From positions 1 through 33,877 of the forward strand of contig CAMYVT010000017.1 in the NCBI GenBank assembly GCA_947302515.1: a stretch of DNA of 33,877 nucleotides, given 5' to 3'. Positions 8,325 through 18,433 of the stretch are shown piece after piece. Under the pieces are notes generated by a model. The model saw only the letters and a program-made list of their open reading frames with translations. It had not been told where the DNA came from and did not search any database. Made by a program: the position numbers and the translations under genes. The DNA comes from an uncultured Caryophanales bacterium. Lineage in GTDB: Bacteria; Bacillota_I; Bacilli_A; RF39; UBA660. Each line of letters opens with the position of its first letter. The stretch's first letter is position 1.

Positions 8325-8838
8325 ATCCAACAATATTCTTTAATAAACCGAATGATATTAACATCATAATAATACTTGCCATAAAGATTCCAATCATAGC
8401 AGCAATAAAACATTTTTTACGATCCATTTCTAAGACTGCTGCTATTAAACAACCTGTCCATGCTCCAGTACCTGGAAGTGGTATTCCTACGAAGAATACT
8501 AATCCCCAGAAACCAAATTTTTCTATTTGACCTTTATGTTTTTCTACTTTTTTATCTAACCAGTTTGCTACTTTAGATAATTTTTTTCCTTTACGCATCC
8601 ATTCTATTATTCTATTAATAAACCATAATATAAATGGTACTGGAATAATATTTCCTATAATAGTAATAATATAACTTTCTAATGGTTTTAATCCTAAGAG
8701 AGCTGCTGCTATAAGTCCTCCTCTTAATTCTAGAATTGGCATTAATGAAATAATAAATACCATTAATTGTTTTCCAAAAGGAAGTCCTCCTAAACCACTT
8801 AATAAACTTAATAAAGATTCTACAATACTTTCTACCAT
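8323..8838 (-). CDS. COG2426-type small membrane protein (putative small multi-drug export)
   Basis: 171 aa, strongly hydrophobic, with about four membrane segments. The block LMPILELRGGLIAAALLGL followed by a long helix, and the later FVGIPLPGTGAWTGCLIAA, are typical of the small multi-drug export family (PF06695 type). That name rests on little experimental work, so the substrate is unknown. The gene lies 8 bases after the pyrophosphatase stop and is probably co-transcribed with it. The ribosome site is GTTAGGAGAAG. Confidence 0.85.
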   Translation of the reverse strand: MVESIVESLLSLLSGLGGLPFGKQLMVFIISLMPILELRGGLIAAALLGLKPLESYIITIIGNIIPVPFILWFINRIIEWMRKGKKLSKVANWLDKKVEKHKGQIEKFGFWGLVFFVGIPLPGTGAWTGCLIAAVLEMDRKKCFIAAMIGIFMASIIMMLISFGLLKNIVG

Positions 8839-8846
8839 TTCTTCTC

Positions 8847-10463
8847 CTAACTTTCTATAATCTGCATTATAATTGGTACAACGTGTTTCTTACGTGAAAC
8901 ACATCCTTCAATGAATTGTCCTTCTTTAAATCCATCTTCATAAGCTAAATCCATAATATTTTGTGCTCTTCTATTATAAATTACATAACTACCATTCTTA
9001 ATAATATCTGTTACATATAAAGCTACTAAGGTATAATTATTTCCTTCTGCCACTTTATCTAATACATCGATATATGAATTTAATTCTTTTTCTATTTCTT
9101 CAAAGTTCATTGTAAAGAATTGTCCTATTCCTAATGTCTTATCATTTACTGTAAATAATTTATAATCATTATATAATACATCTTCTTTAGATAATCCATC
9201 TAATGAAGTACCTGATTTTAATAATTCTAGTCCATAAGTATTATAATCTACTCCTGCGATAGTAGATAATTCTTCAACTGCTTTAATATCTTTTTCTGTT
9301 GTAGTTGGACTTTTTAATATTAAAGTATCAGAAATAATACCTGATAGCATTAAGCCGGCCATATCTCTAGGAATAGGTGTTTTAGATTCTTTATACATTG
9401 TATAAATAATAGTACAAGTAGAACCTACTACCATATTTCTATAATTAATTGGATTATTTGTTGTGATACTTCCCAAAGCATGATGATCAAATATTTCTAA
9501 TACTTCTGCTTCTTCTAATCCTTCTACACTTTGTAATTTTTCATTATGATCAACTAATATTACTTTTTTAGGGTTTTTATCAGATAAATCAGTTATCTTT
9601 AATAAACCTAAACATTTATTATTTTTATCAACTACTGGGTAGTTTGTATGTTTTTGTTTATTATTTATATCTATAATATCAGAAACATATTCTATATCAT
9701 TAAAAGTAATGGGATTTGTTAATTTAATCATTGTCTTAATATAGTTTGCTAATGATATTAGTTTAGATACTCTATATGTATCATATGGAGTACGAATAAC
9801 ATTAACATCATTTTGTTTTGCTATTTCAATATGTTCTTCCTTTATATATGAATCTCCTGATAAGATTATACATTTAACTCCAGATGTAACAGCATACTCT
9901 ATTACACTATGTCTATCTCCGACGATTAAAATATCATTTTTACTTAATTTAACATTACTTAAGAACGTAGTACTACGATAGGCAGCGACTAAAATCTTTC
10001 CAATTATTTCATCACTACATCTTACTATTTCTTCTCCTTTTAGTACTCTTAAAATATTATCATAAGAAGTATATAAATCTTCTACATTTTCATTTACTAA
10101 GTTGTGTGATAAATCTTTTAATGTTACTAATCCAGAAAAATCTTTATTATTTTTACATACTGGTATACCAGTTAATTCTGCATCTAACATTTTTTGATAT
10201 CCATCATAAATACTTTCTGTATCTTCAATACAGAATCCTTTATGATAATTAATATCTTTTAATTGTAATTTAACATCATTTAAATATTTTGGTTCTTTAA
10301 CATTAAAATATTCAAGAGCATAATTTGCTTCTTTATTAATATTTCCTAGTACTCTCGGTTCAGTATTATCCCCTAATTGATTCTTTAAGTATGAAAGAGC
10401 AATGGCTGACATTACGGAATCAGTATCAGGTTTTTTATGTCCAAAAATTAAAGTTTTTTTCAT
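8847..10463 (-). CDS. ppaC: Manganese-dependent family II inorganic pyrophosphatase with CBS-DRTGG-CBS insert
   Basis: Hydrolyses pyrophosphate to drive biosynthesis. The DHH domain shows GHKKPDTDSVMSAIA at the start, LVDHNE and FDHHALG. The C-terminal DHHA2 domain ends with the SRKKHVVP substrate motif. Between them, roughly residues 60-300, sits a regulatory insert of two CBS domains (GIPVCKNNKDFSGLVTLKDL; NYPVVDKNNKCLGLLKITDL) around a DRTGG-like domain. In known members this insert binds adenine nucleotides. I choose the ATG at 10463 (538 aa): it follows GGAAGAGAG, and the upstream ATG at 10481 lies at the predicted transcription start. Followed after 8 bases by the export-type gene. Confidence 0.93.
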   Translation of the reverse strand: MKKTLIFGHKKPDTDSVMSAIALSYLKNQLGDNTEPRVLGNINKEANYALEYFNVKEPKYLNDVKLQLKDINYHKGFCIEDTESIYDGYQKMLDAELTGIPVCKNNKDFSGLVTLKDLSHNLVNENVEDLYTSYDNILRVLKGEEIVRCSDEIIGKILVAAYRSTTFLSNVKLSKNDILIVGDRHSVIEYAVTSGVKCIILSGDSYIKEEHIEIAKQNDVNVIRTPYDTYRVSKLISLANYIKTMIKLTNPITFNDIEYVSDIIDINNKQKHTNYPVVDKNNKCLGLLKITDLSDKNPKKVILVDHNEKLQSVEGLEEAEVLEIFDHHALGSITTNNPINYRNMVVGSTCTIIYTMYKESKTPIPRDMAGLMLSGIISDTLILKSPTTTEKDIKAVEELSTIAGVDYNTYGLELLKSGTSLDGLSKEDVLYNDYKLFTVNDKTLGIGQFFTMNFEEIEKELNSYIDVLDKVAEGNNYTLVALYVTDIIKNGSYVIYNRRAQNIMDLAYEDGFKEGQFIEGCVSRKKHVVPIIMQIIES

Positions 10464-10486
10464 TTCTCTCTCTTCCTTCATGGTTA

Positions 10487-10492
10487 ATTATA
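10487..10492 (-). promoter_or_regulatory. Extended -10 promoter of the pyrophosphatase operon
   Basis: The minus strand reads TGA then TATAAT. The T-run of the upstream terminator sits where the -35 would be. The predicted start near 10480 supports the ATG at 10463 as the true start. Confidence 0.65.
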
Positions 10493-10514
10493 TCATATTA
10501 TTTATAAATAAAAA

Positions 10515-10528
10515 AGAGCGTTTGCTCT
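10515..10528 (-). terminator. Terminator after the HD-domain gene
   Basis: 5-bp stem AGAGC / GCTCT with a 4-base loop and a T6 tail on the minus strand. It includes the beginning of the TAG stop (10527-10529). Confidence 0.7.
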
Positions 10529-11021
10529 AACGTAAAAATGATAATATTACTACTGTTAAAACATTTGCAGTTGATTTTAAATCTTTAGCAGTTGAACAAC
10601 ATTTTTCATATAAGGAAGTTATATCATCAACTATATCTACTATCCAACTTTCTAGATATCTCGGTGGGGTAAGGGTAATTGGAAACATATGTCTTTTAAT
10701 AATATCTTCTTCCATTTCATTTATATTAAAATACTTTTTAGAATTTTCTACTGCATATTTTGGATGAGTTCTATATCTTTTTATTTTTGATTTTTCATCA
10801 TCTAATTCATTAGTATAAAAATCATGTAACATAGCTGCTTTTGTAGCAGAAACATAATTTAATTTTAAAAATTTAGTTACTTTATAAGTATGATAGGCAA
10901 CACGAAAACAATGGTCATATCTGCGTATACCATGATGAGTATATTCCTTCATCTCTAATACTTTAGGATGATTAATATATTCGTCTATTATGTTGTAAAA
11001 TTCATTTATATCTTTTGCCAT
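10527..11021 (-). CDS. HD-domain hydrolase-like protein
   Basis: 164 aa. HD-superfamily metal-binding pattern: HHGIRRYDHCFRVAYHTY near the start, then AAMLHDFY (the His-Asp pair), later RTHPKYAVENS and IIKRHMFP. The spacing fits the small HD/HDIG phosphohydrolase-like family; the substrate, perhaps a nucleotide or other phosphoester, is not predictable. The ATG at 11021 follows TGAGGGATT. A TTG 12 bases upstream is in frame but has no ribosome site. The 98-base region upstream carries five phased TTTAC boxes, so this gene may be under specific control. It ends with its own terminator. Confidence 0.8.
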   Translation of the reverse strand: MAKDINEFYNIIDEYINHPKVLEMKEYTHHGIRRYDHCFRVAYHTYKVTKFLKLNYVSATKAAMLHDFYTNELDDEKSKIKRYRTHPKYAVENSKKYFNINEMEEDIIKRHMFPITLTPPRYLESWIVDIVDDITSLYEKCCSTAKDLKSTANVLTVVILSFLR

Positions 11022-11068
11022 ATAATCCCTCAATTACTATAATAACATAGTTTTTGAATAATATGACA

Positions 11069-11120
11069 ATTTACAATCTATTTTACTTTGTATTTACAAT
11101 TATATTTACTTGTTTTTACA
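11069..11120. promoter_or_regulatory. Five phased TTTACA/TTTACT boxes, candidate regulator-binding array
   Basis: On the plus strand TTTAC begins at 11070, 11082, 11093, 11105 and 11115, steps of 12, 11, 12 and 10 bases. The sixth base alternates A, T, A, T, A. Read on the coding strand of the HD gene this is TGTAAA/AGTAAA five times on one face of the helix, ending next to a TTGTCA that could be a -35. Direct 6-bp repeats at about 11-bp spacing are how OmpR/PhoB-family regulators (for example PhoP) often bind. No regulator of that family is in the window. Confidence 0.5.
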
Positions 11121-11127
11121 CAGAAAA

Positions 11128-11144
11128 AGAACTATATAAGTTCT
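11128..11144 (-). terminator. Terminator after dnaB
   Basis: 6-bp stem AGAACT / AGTTCT with a 5-base loop and a T5 tail on the minus strand. The TAG stop codon (11132-11134) lies within it. Confidence 0.65.
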
Positions 11145-12430
11145 GTTAAAATCTTATCTAGTTCTTCTAAATCTTCTTCATTAGTCTCCTCTATTTCTTG
11201 TTCTTTACTAAACCATGCTGGTAGAGATTGCTCTTTTTCTTTCTTAACCTGTTTATTTGTTTCAGCAAATTGTTTCTTTAGTTTTTTATGATATTTTTCA
11301 GCAATCTTCATTGCTTCTTCTACTGTTTCTACATTTGATCTTTTCCATTGACCAGCAATTGTTTCTACATAACTTTTCTTTAATTGTTCATTATTTGTTT
11401 TTAATACATAACTAATTAGGACATTAACAACACCTGGATTTAGTTTTTGATCAATAAGTAGGCTCTCTACCAATTTCTTATCTCTATCTGTAGGTTCTGC
11501 TCCTTTATATTTTGCTTTTAATAATTGATATGGAGTCATATTTTCAAAAGCATAAACCATTTTAGCCCATTTAGAATTATCTCCTTCAGGTTTTTTTAAG
11601 AAATCAGGTTGTTTATTATAGATAAGTGTTGGAAGATTACCAGCATTTTCAAATTTATAATAATCTCTACAGCTTTTTCTTAATATGTTTTTATCTATTA
11701 ATCCTTTTTCATTTAATGAATCTCTAATTAGATTTTGCATTTCCAAAGAATTAATATTATATATATAACTTAAATTATTTATTAAGTTTTTGGTTTCTTC
11801 GTTAAAGCACCTATCATTTAATTGACTTTTAGGAATAGATGAAATAATAAGATTAAAATCCACTCCTTTATTAATTTCTATATTATTAGAATCTCTTTTA
11901 GTTATATCTTCTTCCATTTCCATAATAGTTCCTCTTGTAGATTTAAATACATCATCAAATGAAGAAGTTATATCTTCATAATCCTTTAAATTATAATTAG
12001 GTATTTTAAAATAATTTAGTATTTTTTCATATTCTTTTTTACCTATATTATTATAGAGAACTATATTTAATATTGGATGATTAAAAAATTCATTTGGCTC
12101 TAATGGTGAGTATAATAAGTATACATATTGATTAATATTATCTTTTTTTACATAAGTTTTTATTAAACCTATTGCTTCTAGTTTTTCTCTGGCAATTACT
12201 ATATCTTCTAGTTTTAATTGCATAGTAGACATTAAATGATGATGAGTTAAATCATCACTCATTAACTCTTGCTCATTCAAACTATTTAATAAGGTATAAT
12301 ACAAAGATACTCCTGTATAACCTATGATTGGTTGATATAACATAGATACAATTTTTCTATCTTGTTCTGTAATGATACTTTTATTAATAACTGTATATGT
12401 ATCTGCTGGAACAATTGCTATATTTTTCAT
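11132..12430 (-). CDS. dnaB: Replication initiation and membrane attachment protein (DnaB/DnaD-type)
   Basis: 432 aa, the helicase-loading DnaB of Bacillota (not the replicative helicase). The N-terminal winged-helix region begins with TYTVINKSIITEQDRKIVSM and continues with QPIIGYTGVSLYYTLL, as in DnaB/DnaD family members. The C-terminal DnaD-like domain carries MTPYQLLKAKYKGAEPTDRD and LNPGVVNVLISYVL. The last 50 residues are charged. The ATG at 12430 follows AGGTGAGG; a GTG nine bases upstream is in frame but less likely. The partner loader dnaI, usually adjacent in Bacillota, is not next to it here. Confidence 0.9.
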   Translation of the reverse strand: MKNIAIVPADTYTVINKSIITEQDRKIVSMLYQPIIGYTGVSLYYTLLNSLNEQELMSDDLTHHHLMSTMQLKLEDIVIAREKLEAIGLIKTYVKKDNINQYVYLLYSPLEPNEFFNHPILNIVLYNNIGKKEYEKILNYFKIPNYNLKDYEDITSSFDDVFKSTRGTIMEMEEDITKRDSNNIEINKGVDFNLIISSIPKSQLNDRCFNEETKNLINNLSYIYNINSLEMQNLIRDSLNEKGLIDKNILRKSCRDYYKFENAGNLPTLIYNKQPDFLKKPEGDNSKWAKMVYAFENMTPYQLLKAKYKGAEPTDRDKKLVESLLIDQKLNPGVVNVLISYVLKTNNEQLKKSYVETIAGQWKRSNVETVEEAMKIAEKYHKKLKKQFAETNKQVKKEKEQSLPAWFSKEQEIEETNEEDLEELDKILTELI

Positions 12431-12470
12431 ATACCTCACCTATTCCTATAATATAATAATTTCAAAAAAA

Positions 12471-12489
12471 AAGAAAGAAATTCTTTCTT
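12471..12489 (-). terminator. Terminator after the pilus peptidase/platform operon
   Basis: 7-bp stem AAGAAAG / CTTTCTT with a 5-base loop and a T-run of nine on the minus strand. It overlaps the TAA stop (12488-12490). Confidence 0.75.
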
Positions 12490-13255
12490 AAAATGACTTG
12501 ATAAATTCTATTATTGTTTGCATATCTAATCTAGTAAAAAATATAAATAAGAATGCTGTTACTAAGAATGGTCCAAAAGGTACTAGATTTTGATGTTTTT
12601 TCCATAATATTAACATTGATATTGGTAATGCTAGAAAACTAGCTATAAATATTACTACAATACCTAAAAATGGATTTAAAACTAAGCCTACTACAAACAT
12701 TAATTTGATGTCTCCACCACCTAATGTTTCCTTTTTAAAGATGGCATTTCCTAATAGCATTATTCCATACATAAAAGCAAATAATAATATTCCTGATAAC
12801 AAATGAAATAGTGATGACATTACACCATTAAATATAGTATTTATTATTAAGAAATATCCAGTAAAGAATATTAATATTTCATCTGGAATAATAAAATAAG
12901 ATATATCAGATACTGATAATATTGTAAGTAAAGATATTATTCCTAAAGCAAATAATAAACTACTTGAAAAACCAAAAGTATAATATGCTAAACAAAATAA
13001 TGCTCCAGTAAAGAATTCCATATAAGTAGATAAATTACTTATTTTTTCTTTACAATATCTACATTTTTTACCTAAGAATAAATATGATAATATTGGTACC
13101 ATATCTAATAAAGATAAAACATGATTACAATGATCACAATGACTTCTTCCTGTTAAAAATGATTCTTTTTTGGGAAGTCTTAATCCAATTACTGTATAAA
13201 ATGAACCCAGACATGCACCTAAAATAAAAAAGATAATCATATAAATATAATCCAT
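12488..13255 (-). CDS. Prepilin leader peptidase/N-methyltransferase
   Basis: 255-aa polytopic membrane aspartyl protease that cleaves and methylates type IV prepilins. The N-terminal methyltransferase-type domain starts GACLGSFYTVIGLRLP and holds the two zinc CxxC pairs (CDHC and CRYC). The catalytic aspartates lie in SDISYFIIPDE and in LGGGDIKLM, both GxGD-family signatures. About seven membrane segments are visible. It follows the platform protein gene by 19 bases and shares its transcript. The likely substrate is the pseudopilin at 7003-7548 plus others outside the window. Confidence 0.95.
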   Translation of the reverse strand: MDYIYMIIFFILGACLGSFYTVIGLRLPKKESFLTGRSHCDHCNHVLSLLDMVPILSYLFLGKKCRYCKEKISNLSTYMEFFTGALFCLAYYTFGFSSSLLFALGIISLLTILSVSDISYFIIPDEILIFFTGYFLIINTIFNGVMSSLFHLLSGILLFAFMYGIMLLGNAIFKKETLGGGDIKLMFVVGLVLNPFLGIVVIFIASFLALPISMLILWKKHQNLVPFGPFLVTAFLFIFFTRLDMQTIIEFIKSF

Positions 13256-13274
13256 AATATAATTACCTCCTTTA

Positions 13275-15095
13275 TTACTTAATTTGGCTATAGATAGAGA
13301 ACATTGGTTGAATTATTGAAACTAATATTACTCCAACTATTCCTGCTAAGAAACAAATCATTATTGGTTCTACCAAACTTTTCATTTGATCAATAACATT
13401 TTTATGTAACATTTGGAAGTGGTTTGCAACTTTCTCCATCATTTGTCCTAATTGTCCAGTAGACTCACCAGTAACAATCATTTCATAAGCAACTACTGGT
13501 ATAGCCCATTCTCCTCTAAAGGCAGATGATATAGAATCACCTTTAGCAAGATTCTCTAATGTTTTATTAATAATACCTTTATATACTTCATTTTCTGTTA
13601 TTTTAGATAGTATTTCCATAGAATCTGTAATAAATACACTATGATTTAATAATGATGCAAATGTTTTTGAGAAGTTGGCCATTTCATTATAAATAATTAC
13701 ATCTTTTACTACAGGAGTATGCATTAAAATTACTTGTACTCCTAATTTAAATTTCTGAACTTTTGTATATAGTAAATAGAAAACTACTATAACTACTAGT
13801 ATTCCAGCAATTAAAAACATCCATTTCTTTGTTATGAATCCACTTACACCTACAATCATTTTTGTAAGTGCTGGTAACTCTGCTCCCTGATCCTCAAACA
13901 TAGAAGTAAACTGTGGTACTAAGTAAGTTAACATAAATACCAATACACCTGTTGCTATAGTTAAAACTACAGCAGGATATGTCATAGCAGATTTCATTTG
14001 TTTTCTAGTTTGATCCATTGAGGTATAATACTCTGCCATATCATCTAAGATAGATGGTAAATCTCCTGTCATTTCAGCAGTTTTTACCATATTTATTAAT
14101 AATTTAGGGAAAACAGATCCTTGCATTGTCATGGCATCTGATAAACTTTCTCCTTTAAGTAATTGATATACTAATTGATTAAAATGATGTTTTAAATTTG
14201 CTTTCCTAGATTGTTTAGCAAGAATTCTTACTGAATCTGATAATGGGATTCCTGCTTTTAAATAAGTAGATAATTGAGTAAGACAGAATGATAAATCATT
14301 TGCACCTATTTTTCCATTACCACCTATATCTATATCTGATTTAGATCTTTCTTTTACTTCTAGAACTTGATAACCTTGTGTTAATAAGAAGTTTCTTACT
14401 TCTTCTTCTGTTTCAGCTTCAAATGGTCCCGTTTCTTTTTTGCCTAAAGAATTAATTATAGTATAACGGTATCTTTTTACCGGTCTTTCAACTTTTTGAT
14501 TTTTATCAACTAAAGCATCAGCTTCTGTAGGTAAAGCTACAGATGCATCAGCTACTGAAAGTGTCGCTTGATCTAATGAAGTTACTTGCTGATTAGGATC
14601 AACAGCAACAGCATTTGGATCCATTGCAACATTAGGGTCCATTGCAACATTAGGGTCCATTGCAACAACATTTGGGTCCATTGCAACAACATTTGGCCCC
14701 ATTGCAACAACATTTGGGTCCATTGCAACATTTGGATCCATTACCATAGCATTTGGATCTGGCATAGGTTGTGGTTGTACTTGAGCCATTAATTGTTCTT
14801 GTTGTACTGCTGGATCTATAGCCATTGTGTTTGGGTCCATCGCATCAGCATTTGGATCTACAACTGGCATTGCTGCTTGTTGCTCTGGTGCTGCAGTTTC
14901 AATAGGAGTAGTATCTTGATTTTTAACAATAAATCCTGATTGAGCATTAAAGCTTGATCCAGGATCATATATTTCAAAGGCAGAATTTTCATAGGCAGGA
15001 GTGTCGTCTTCTTTTTTATTTTTCTTCTTCTTTTTTTCTGTTGGTTGATTTATATCCGCAGTAGGATTATTATCTTTTTTACCAAACAATGACAT
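13275..15095 (-). CDS. Type IV pilus/type II secretion platform protein (PilC/GspF family) with repeat-bearing N-terminal tail
   Basis: 606 aa, about 200 longer than typical PilC/GspF. Residues 1-205 are an added tail: a Lys-rich patch (KKKKKNKKE), a Pro/Ala/Gln-rich stretch and 8-9 copies of a DPNV/AMDPNV(V) repeat. From about residue 207 the usual family starts with RYRYTIINSLGKKETGPFEAETEEE, then two T2SF domains, each with a cytoplasmic helical bundle and membrane helices (ALTKMIVGVSGF and MICFLAGIVGVILVSIIQPM). The protein anchors the assembly ATPase; no ATPase gene lies nearby. The ATG has a strong AGAGGAGGGG site. It heads a two-gene operon with the prepilin peptidase. Confidence 0.93.
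   Translation of the reverse strand: MSLFGKKDNNPTADINQPTEKKKKKNKKEDDTPAYENSAFEIYDPGSSFNAQSGFIVKNQDTTPIETAAPEQQAAMPVVDPNADAMDPNTMAIDPAVQQEQLMAQVQPQPMPDPNAMVMDPNVAMDPNVVAMGPNVVAMDPNVVAMDPNVAMDPNVAMDPNAVAVDPNQQVTSLDQATLSVADASVALPTEADALVDKNQKVERPVKRYRYTIINSLGKKETGPFEAETEEEVRNFLLTQGYQVLEVKERSKSDIDIGGNGKIGANDLSFCLTQLSTYLKAGIPLSDSVRILAKQSRKANLKHHFNQLVYQLLKGESLSDAMTMQGSVFPKLLINMVKTAEMTGDLPSILDDMAEYYTSMDQTRKQMKSAMTYPAVVLTIATGVLVFMLTYLVPQFTSMFEDQGAELPALTKMIVGVSGFITKKWMFLIAGILVVIVVFYLLYTKVQKFKLGVQVILMHTPVVKDVIIYNEMANFSKTFASLLNHSVFITDSMEILSKITENEVYKGIINKTLENLAKGDSISSAFRGEWAIPVVAYEMIVTGESTGQLGQMMEKVANHFQMLHKNVIDQMKSLVEPIMICFLAGIVGVILVSIIQPMFSIYSQIK
14600..14760 (-). repeat. Coding minisatellite inside the pilus platform gene
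   Basis: Units of 18 and 21 bases (plus strand CATTGCAACAACATTTGGGTC and shorter forms) are repeated head to tail and encode AMDPNV or AMDPNVV. All units are multiples of three, so gain or loss of a copy keeps the frame. One unit has GGCCCC instead of GGGTCC, giving Gly for Asp. Two more diverged copies lie further upstream in the gene (near 14820-14860). Confidence 0.85.
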
Positions 15096-15133
15096 TTACA
15101 CCCCTCCTCTCTATTCTATTCTTATACTATTTT

Positions 15134-15161
15134 ATTATATCATATTAATTTATTTTTCAAA
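15134..15161 (-). promoter_or_regulatory. Promoter of the pilus platform/peptidase operon
   Basis: Extended -10 TGATATAAT (hexamer 15134-15139) with -35 TTTGAA (15156-15161) at 16 bp. Confidence 0.7.
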
Positions 15162-15178
15162 CATTTTTTATACTAAAA

Positions 15179-16322
<1,144 letters not shown>

Positions 16323-16329
16323 TCAATTC

Positions 16330-17355
16330 TTATTTTATAAACATAGCATCTCCAAAGGAGAAGAATCTATACTTTTCTTCAATTGCTTCTTCATAGGCAT
16401 GTAATATTTTATCTTTACCTGCAAGGGCGCTAACTAACATAACTAATGTAGACTTTGGTAAGTGAAAGTTAGTTATTAGTGAATCTATACCTTTAAATTT
16501 ATAACCCGGATAAATAAAAATATCTGTCCAGCCACTACATTCTTCAAACTTATTATATTTATTCGCGATAGTTTCTAATGTTCTAGTACTGGTTGTTCCT
16601 ACAGCAATAATTTTTTTTCCATTTTTCTTTGTTTCGTTAAGTAAATCAGCAACAGACTTTGACATAGTATAAAACTCTTTATGCATTTCATGTTCTTCTA
16701 TTTTTTCTACACTTACTGGTCTAAATGTACCTAATCCTACATGTAATGTCACATAAGCTATATTTACTCCTTTATCTTCAATTTTTTTTAGTAATTCTTT
16801 AGTAAAATGAAGACCTGCTGTTGGTGCAGCAGCACTACCTATTTCTTTAGCATATACTGTTTGATAACGTGATTGATCAACTAACTTTTCATGAATATAT
16901 GGAGGTAGTGGCATTGTACCTAATTCTTCTAATATTTCTAATAATATACCATCATAAATTAATTCAAAATATCTTAATCCTTCATCTAATACTTTTGTAC
17001 ATTTAGCTTTTAATCTACCTTCACCAAAAGATACTATAGTTCCCACTTTAATTCTTTTAGCTGGTTTTACTAAACATTCCCAGATATCTTTTTCAACACT
17101 CTTTAAAAGTAATATTTCTATTACAGCATTTGTTTCTTCCTTTACTCCTATTAATCTAGCAGGTAATACTTTAGAATCATTTAATACTAATGTATCTCCT
17201 TTATCTAAATAATCAATAATATCATAAAAATGTTTATGTTCTAAATCACCAGTTTTTCTATCTAATACTAGTAGTCTTGATTCATCTCTTTTTTCTAGAG
17301 GTGTTTGAGCAATTAACTCTTCTGGTAAATTATAATCAAATTCTTCTACTTTCAT
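16330..17355 (-). CDS. queA: S-adenosylmethionine:tRNA ribosyltransferase-isomerase
   Basis: 341 aa. Transfers and rearranges the ribosyl group of SAM onto preQ1-tRNA to give epoxyqueuosine, the step after Tgt. Family motifs: [76 protein letters not shown] and the C-terminal [10 protein letters not shown]. The ATG follows ATGGAGGGGATT. Own promoter; first gene of queA-tgt. Confidence 0.97.
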   Translation of the reverse strand: MKVEEFDYNLPEELIAQTPLEKRDESRLLVLDRKTGDLEHKHFYDIIDYLDKGDTLVLNDSKVLPARLIGVKEETNAVIEILLLKSVEKDIWECLVKPAKRIKVGTIVSFGEGRLKAKCTKVLDEGLRYFELIYDGILLEILEELGTMPLPPYIHEKLVDQSRYQTVYAKEIGSAAAPTAGLHFTKELLKKIEDKGVNIAYVTLHVGLGTFRPVSVEKIEEHEMHKEFYTMSKSVADLLNETKKNGKKIIAVGTTSTRTLETIANKYNKFEECSGWTDIFIYPGYKFKGIDSLITNFHLPKSTLVMLVSALAGKDKILHAYEEAIEEKYRFFSFGDAMFIK

Positions 17356-17380
17356 GGAATCCCCTCCATAACTGATGTTA

Positions 17381-17386
17381 ATTATA
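17381..17386 (-). promoter_or_regulatory. Extended -10 promoter of queA-tgt
   Basis: The minus strand reads TATGG then TATAAT. The -35 position falls in the T-run of the ruvB terminator. Confidence 0.65.
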
Positions 17387-17405
17387 CCATAAAAGTATAT
17401 TAAAA

Positions 17406-17429
17406 AAAAGAGAAATTACTTTCTCTTTT
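17406..17429 (-). terminator. Terminator after ruvAB
   Basis: 10-bp stem AAAAGAGAAA / TTTCTCTTTT with loop TTAC (GTAA, a GNRA loop, in the RNA) and a T-run. The ruvB TAA stop (17416-17418) is in the loop. Confidence 0.85.
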
Positions 17430-18414
17430 CAATTCCTAAAGCCTCATATGCTTTATCTGTAACTACTCTTCCTCGTGCTGTTCTTTTTAATAATCCAATT
17501 TGTAATAGATATGGTTCATAGACATCTTCTATTGTAGTTACTTCTTCTCCAATAGAACTACTTAGAGCCTCTATTCCAACTGGACCACCATTAAATCTAT
17601 TAATAATTGCCAGTAATAATTCTCTATCTGTACTATCTAATCCCAAATTATCTACTTTTAATTTATCTAATGCTTCTTGAGTTATTTCTAGAGTAATCTT
17701 TTTACTTTTCTTTACCATTGCAAAATCTCTTACTCTTTTAAATAATCTGTTAGCAACTCTCGGAGTACCTCTACTTCTTTTAGCAAGTTCTACTGCTGCA
17801 TCATCTGTTATTGGCATATCAAGCACTCGTGAAGTTCTCTTAATAATATCTCTTAATTCTTCTATTGAATAAAATTGTAATTTTGATACTATGCCGAATC
17901 TATCTCTTAGAGGTGCTGATAAATCTCCTGCTCTTGTTGTTGCGCCTACTAAAGTAAATGGTGGTAAATCTATTTTTATATTTCTACTATTTCCTTCTGA
18001 ACCAACTATTATATCTAGAGAATAATCTTCCATAGCAGGATACAATATCTCTTCAATATATCTAGGCATTCTATGTATTTCATCAATAAATAATACATCT
18101 CCAGGTTCTAAAGAAGATAAAATTGCCGCCAAATCTCCACTTTTTTCTATAGAGGGTCCACTTGCTGTTTTAATATTAGAACCCAATTCATGAGCAATTA
18201 TAAAAGCAAGAGTGGTTTTTCCAAGTCCTGGAGGACCGTATAATAATACATGATCAAGAGATTCTTTTCTCATTTTAGCAGCATCTACAAATACTTTTAT
18301 GTTTTCTTTAACATCTGTCTGACCAATATATTCATCTATAGTTTCAGGCCTAATTGTATTATCTAGTACTTTATCATCTAATAATTCATAGTTTTTTATT
18401 ACGCTTTCTTCCAT
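17416..18414 (-). CDS. ruvB: Holliday junction branch migration ATPase RuvB
   Basis: 332-aa AAA+ motor. [18 protein letters not shown] at the start, Walker [12 protein letters not shown], Walker [13 protein letters not shown], sensor 1 [18 protein letters not shown] (arginine finger), and the C-terminal winged helix ending [15 protein letters not shown]. Length is standard. It works as a hexamer with RuvA to drive branch migration. It lies 19 bases after ruvA. Confidence 0.98.
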   Translation of the reverse strand: MEESVIKNYELLDDKVLDNTIRPETIDEYIGQTDVKENIKVFVDAAKMRKESLDHVLLYGPPGLGKTTLAFIIAHELGSNIKTASGPSIEKSGDLAAILSSLEPGDVLFIDEIHRMPRYIEEILYPAMEDYSLDIIVGSEGNSRNIKIDLPPFTLVGATTRAGDLSAPLRDRFGIVSKLQFYSIEELRDIIKRTSRVLDMPITDDAAVELAKRSRGTPRVANRLFKRVRDFAMVKKSKKITLEITQEALDKLKVDNLGLDSTDRELLLAIINRFNGGPVGIEALSSSIGEEVTTIEDVYEPYLLQIGLLKRTARGRVVTDKAYEALGIEKRK

Positions 18415-18433
18415 ACAATTGCTCCTTTCAATA

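Noticed and set aside
14600..14760. Regular repeats that could be mistaken for a CRISPR array
   Set aside because: There are no spacers; the units are head to tail, in frame, and lie inside a certain coding gene.
17356..17415. preQ1 riboswitch before queA
   Set aside because: The gap holds only a terminator, an extended -10 and a ribosome site; there is no room for the aptamer.
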